Below, in pieces: positions 4,993 through 5,238 of a DNA stretch of 5,238 nucleotides. A program made the position numbers and the translations under genes. The DNA comes from Acidimicrobiia bacterium (GTDB taxonomy: Bacteria; Actinomycetota; Acidimicrobiia; UBA5794; JAOTWH01). The stretch lies in contig JAOTWH010000155.1 of NCBI GenBank assembly GCA_029863035.1, positions 1-5,238 on the forward strand, written 5' to 3'. The stretch's first letter is position 1; the number at the start of each line of letters is the position of its first letter. The notes under the pieces were generated by a model. That model was given only the letters and a program-made list of their open reading frames with translations. It was not told the DNA's origin and searched no databases.

Positions 4993-5238
4993 CTATCTGC
5001 TTGAAAACTTGATCACGCCGCGTCCGCTTTGCGTCCACAATGCTTCCACGCGAGAGTCGCGCCAGGACGTGTCGAGTCGCTGTGCGGCCTCTTCGTCAAG
5101 GCCGTCGAAGAGGTGCCCATAGGTGTCCAGCGTGGTCTTGATCGAGGCGTGACCTAGACGCTCCTGATGACTTGGGGTGCTCACCTTGAGCGATGAGAAG
5201 CGCAGCGTGGTATGCCGAAGATCGTGAAACGTGCACTG
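4993..5238 (-). CDS. Tyrosine-family site-specific integrase, C-terminal part
   Basis: The gene runs off the right edge, so only the last 81 residues are visible. They carry three catalytic landmarks of tyrosine recombinases that act by strand cleavage through a tyrosine: the HxxR box (FHDLRHT, His5 and Arg8 of the fragment), the LGH box (ERLGHAS, His30) and the nucleophile Tyr40 in TLDTYGHLF. Between them, residues 11-24 do not look like the family. Reading the same DNA one base over gives HAALLIAQGEHPK, the expected segment, so about three single-base losses near 5209, 5171 and 5166 seem to have shifted and then restored the frame. The result is one residue short with 14 altered residues. 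The stop lies 2 bp from the terminator and 31 bp from the tRNA-like att site, typical of an integrase at the edge of its element. It may be non-functional, or the losses may be sequencing errors. Confidence 0.88.
   Translation of the reverse strand, partial: QCTFHDLRHTTLRFSSLKVSTPSHQERLGHASIKTTLDTYGHLFDGLDEEAAQRLDTSWRDSRVEALWTQSGRGVIKFSSR

Noticed and set aside
4661..5038. Minus-strand open frame of 125 codons over the att region
   Set aside because: It runs through the terminator and the tRNA remnant in antisense; part of its apparent protein is simply the reverse reading of tRNA sequence.

Overview
The window is GC-rich and looks like an accessory, patched-together stretch of an actinobacterial (Actinomycetota) chromosome. 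Pointers to that group are the codon use, a secreted gamma-glutamyltranspeptidase of the Gram-positive type, an integrase resembling actinobacterial ones, and a tRNA-Ile remnant with an actinobacterial-style T-arm and acceptor end. The genus cannot be read from the sequence.

Layout from left to right. Bases 1-338 have no gene I can support. A complete ggt gene (339-2123, +) follows, with a clear ribosome binding site, and ends at a GC-rich terminator-like hairpin (2146-2182). Bases 2183-2693 have no convincing gene but hold many short inverted repeats, including two hairpins that compete for one arm. A small uncharacterised protein gene (2694-3032, +) comes next. A nearly or fully intact IS110-family insertion sequence fills about 3097-4580, with its transposase on the minus strand (3282-4322). 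Both non-coding ends contain extended inverted repeats, and the 5' end is a candidate source of a bridge (seeker) RNA. Just outside the IS lies a 5' stub of a minus-strand gene that resembles the start of a SAM-dependent methyltransferase (4599-4664); its continuation is absent from the window.

The right end is an integration locus: an 11-bp-period tandem repeat (4790-4810), the 3' half of a tRNA-Ile(GAT)-like gene (4913-4961), a strong intrinsic terminator (4965-4990), and the C-terminal part of a tyrosine integrase running off the window on the minus strand (4993-5238). The integrase appears to carry three single-base losses within about 45 bp that together restore the frame but replace 14 residues between two catalytic motifs.

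The genes do not form one pathway. ggt is a stand-alone housekeeping-type scavenging enzyme, while the rest looks like an integration hotspot built up by an integrase-borne element and an IS110 transposon. The most interesting candidates are the IS110 non-coding RNA region, the tRNA/integrase junction with its scrambled integrase segment, and the structured intergenic region after ggt.
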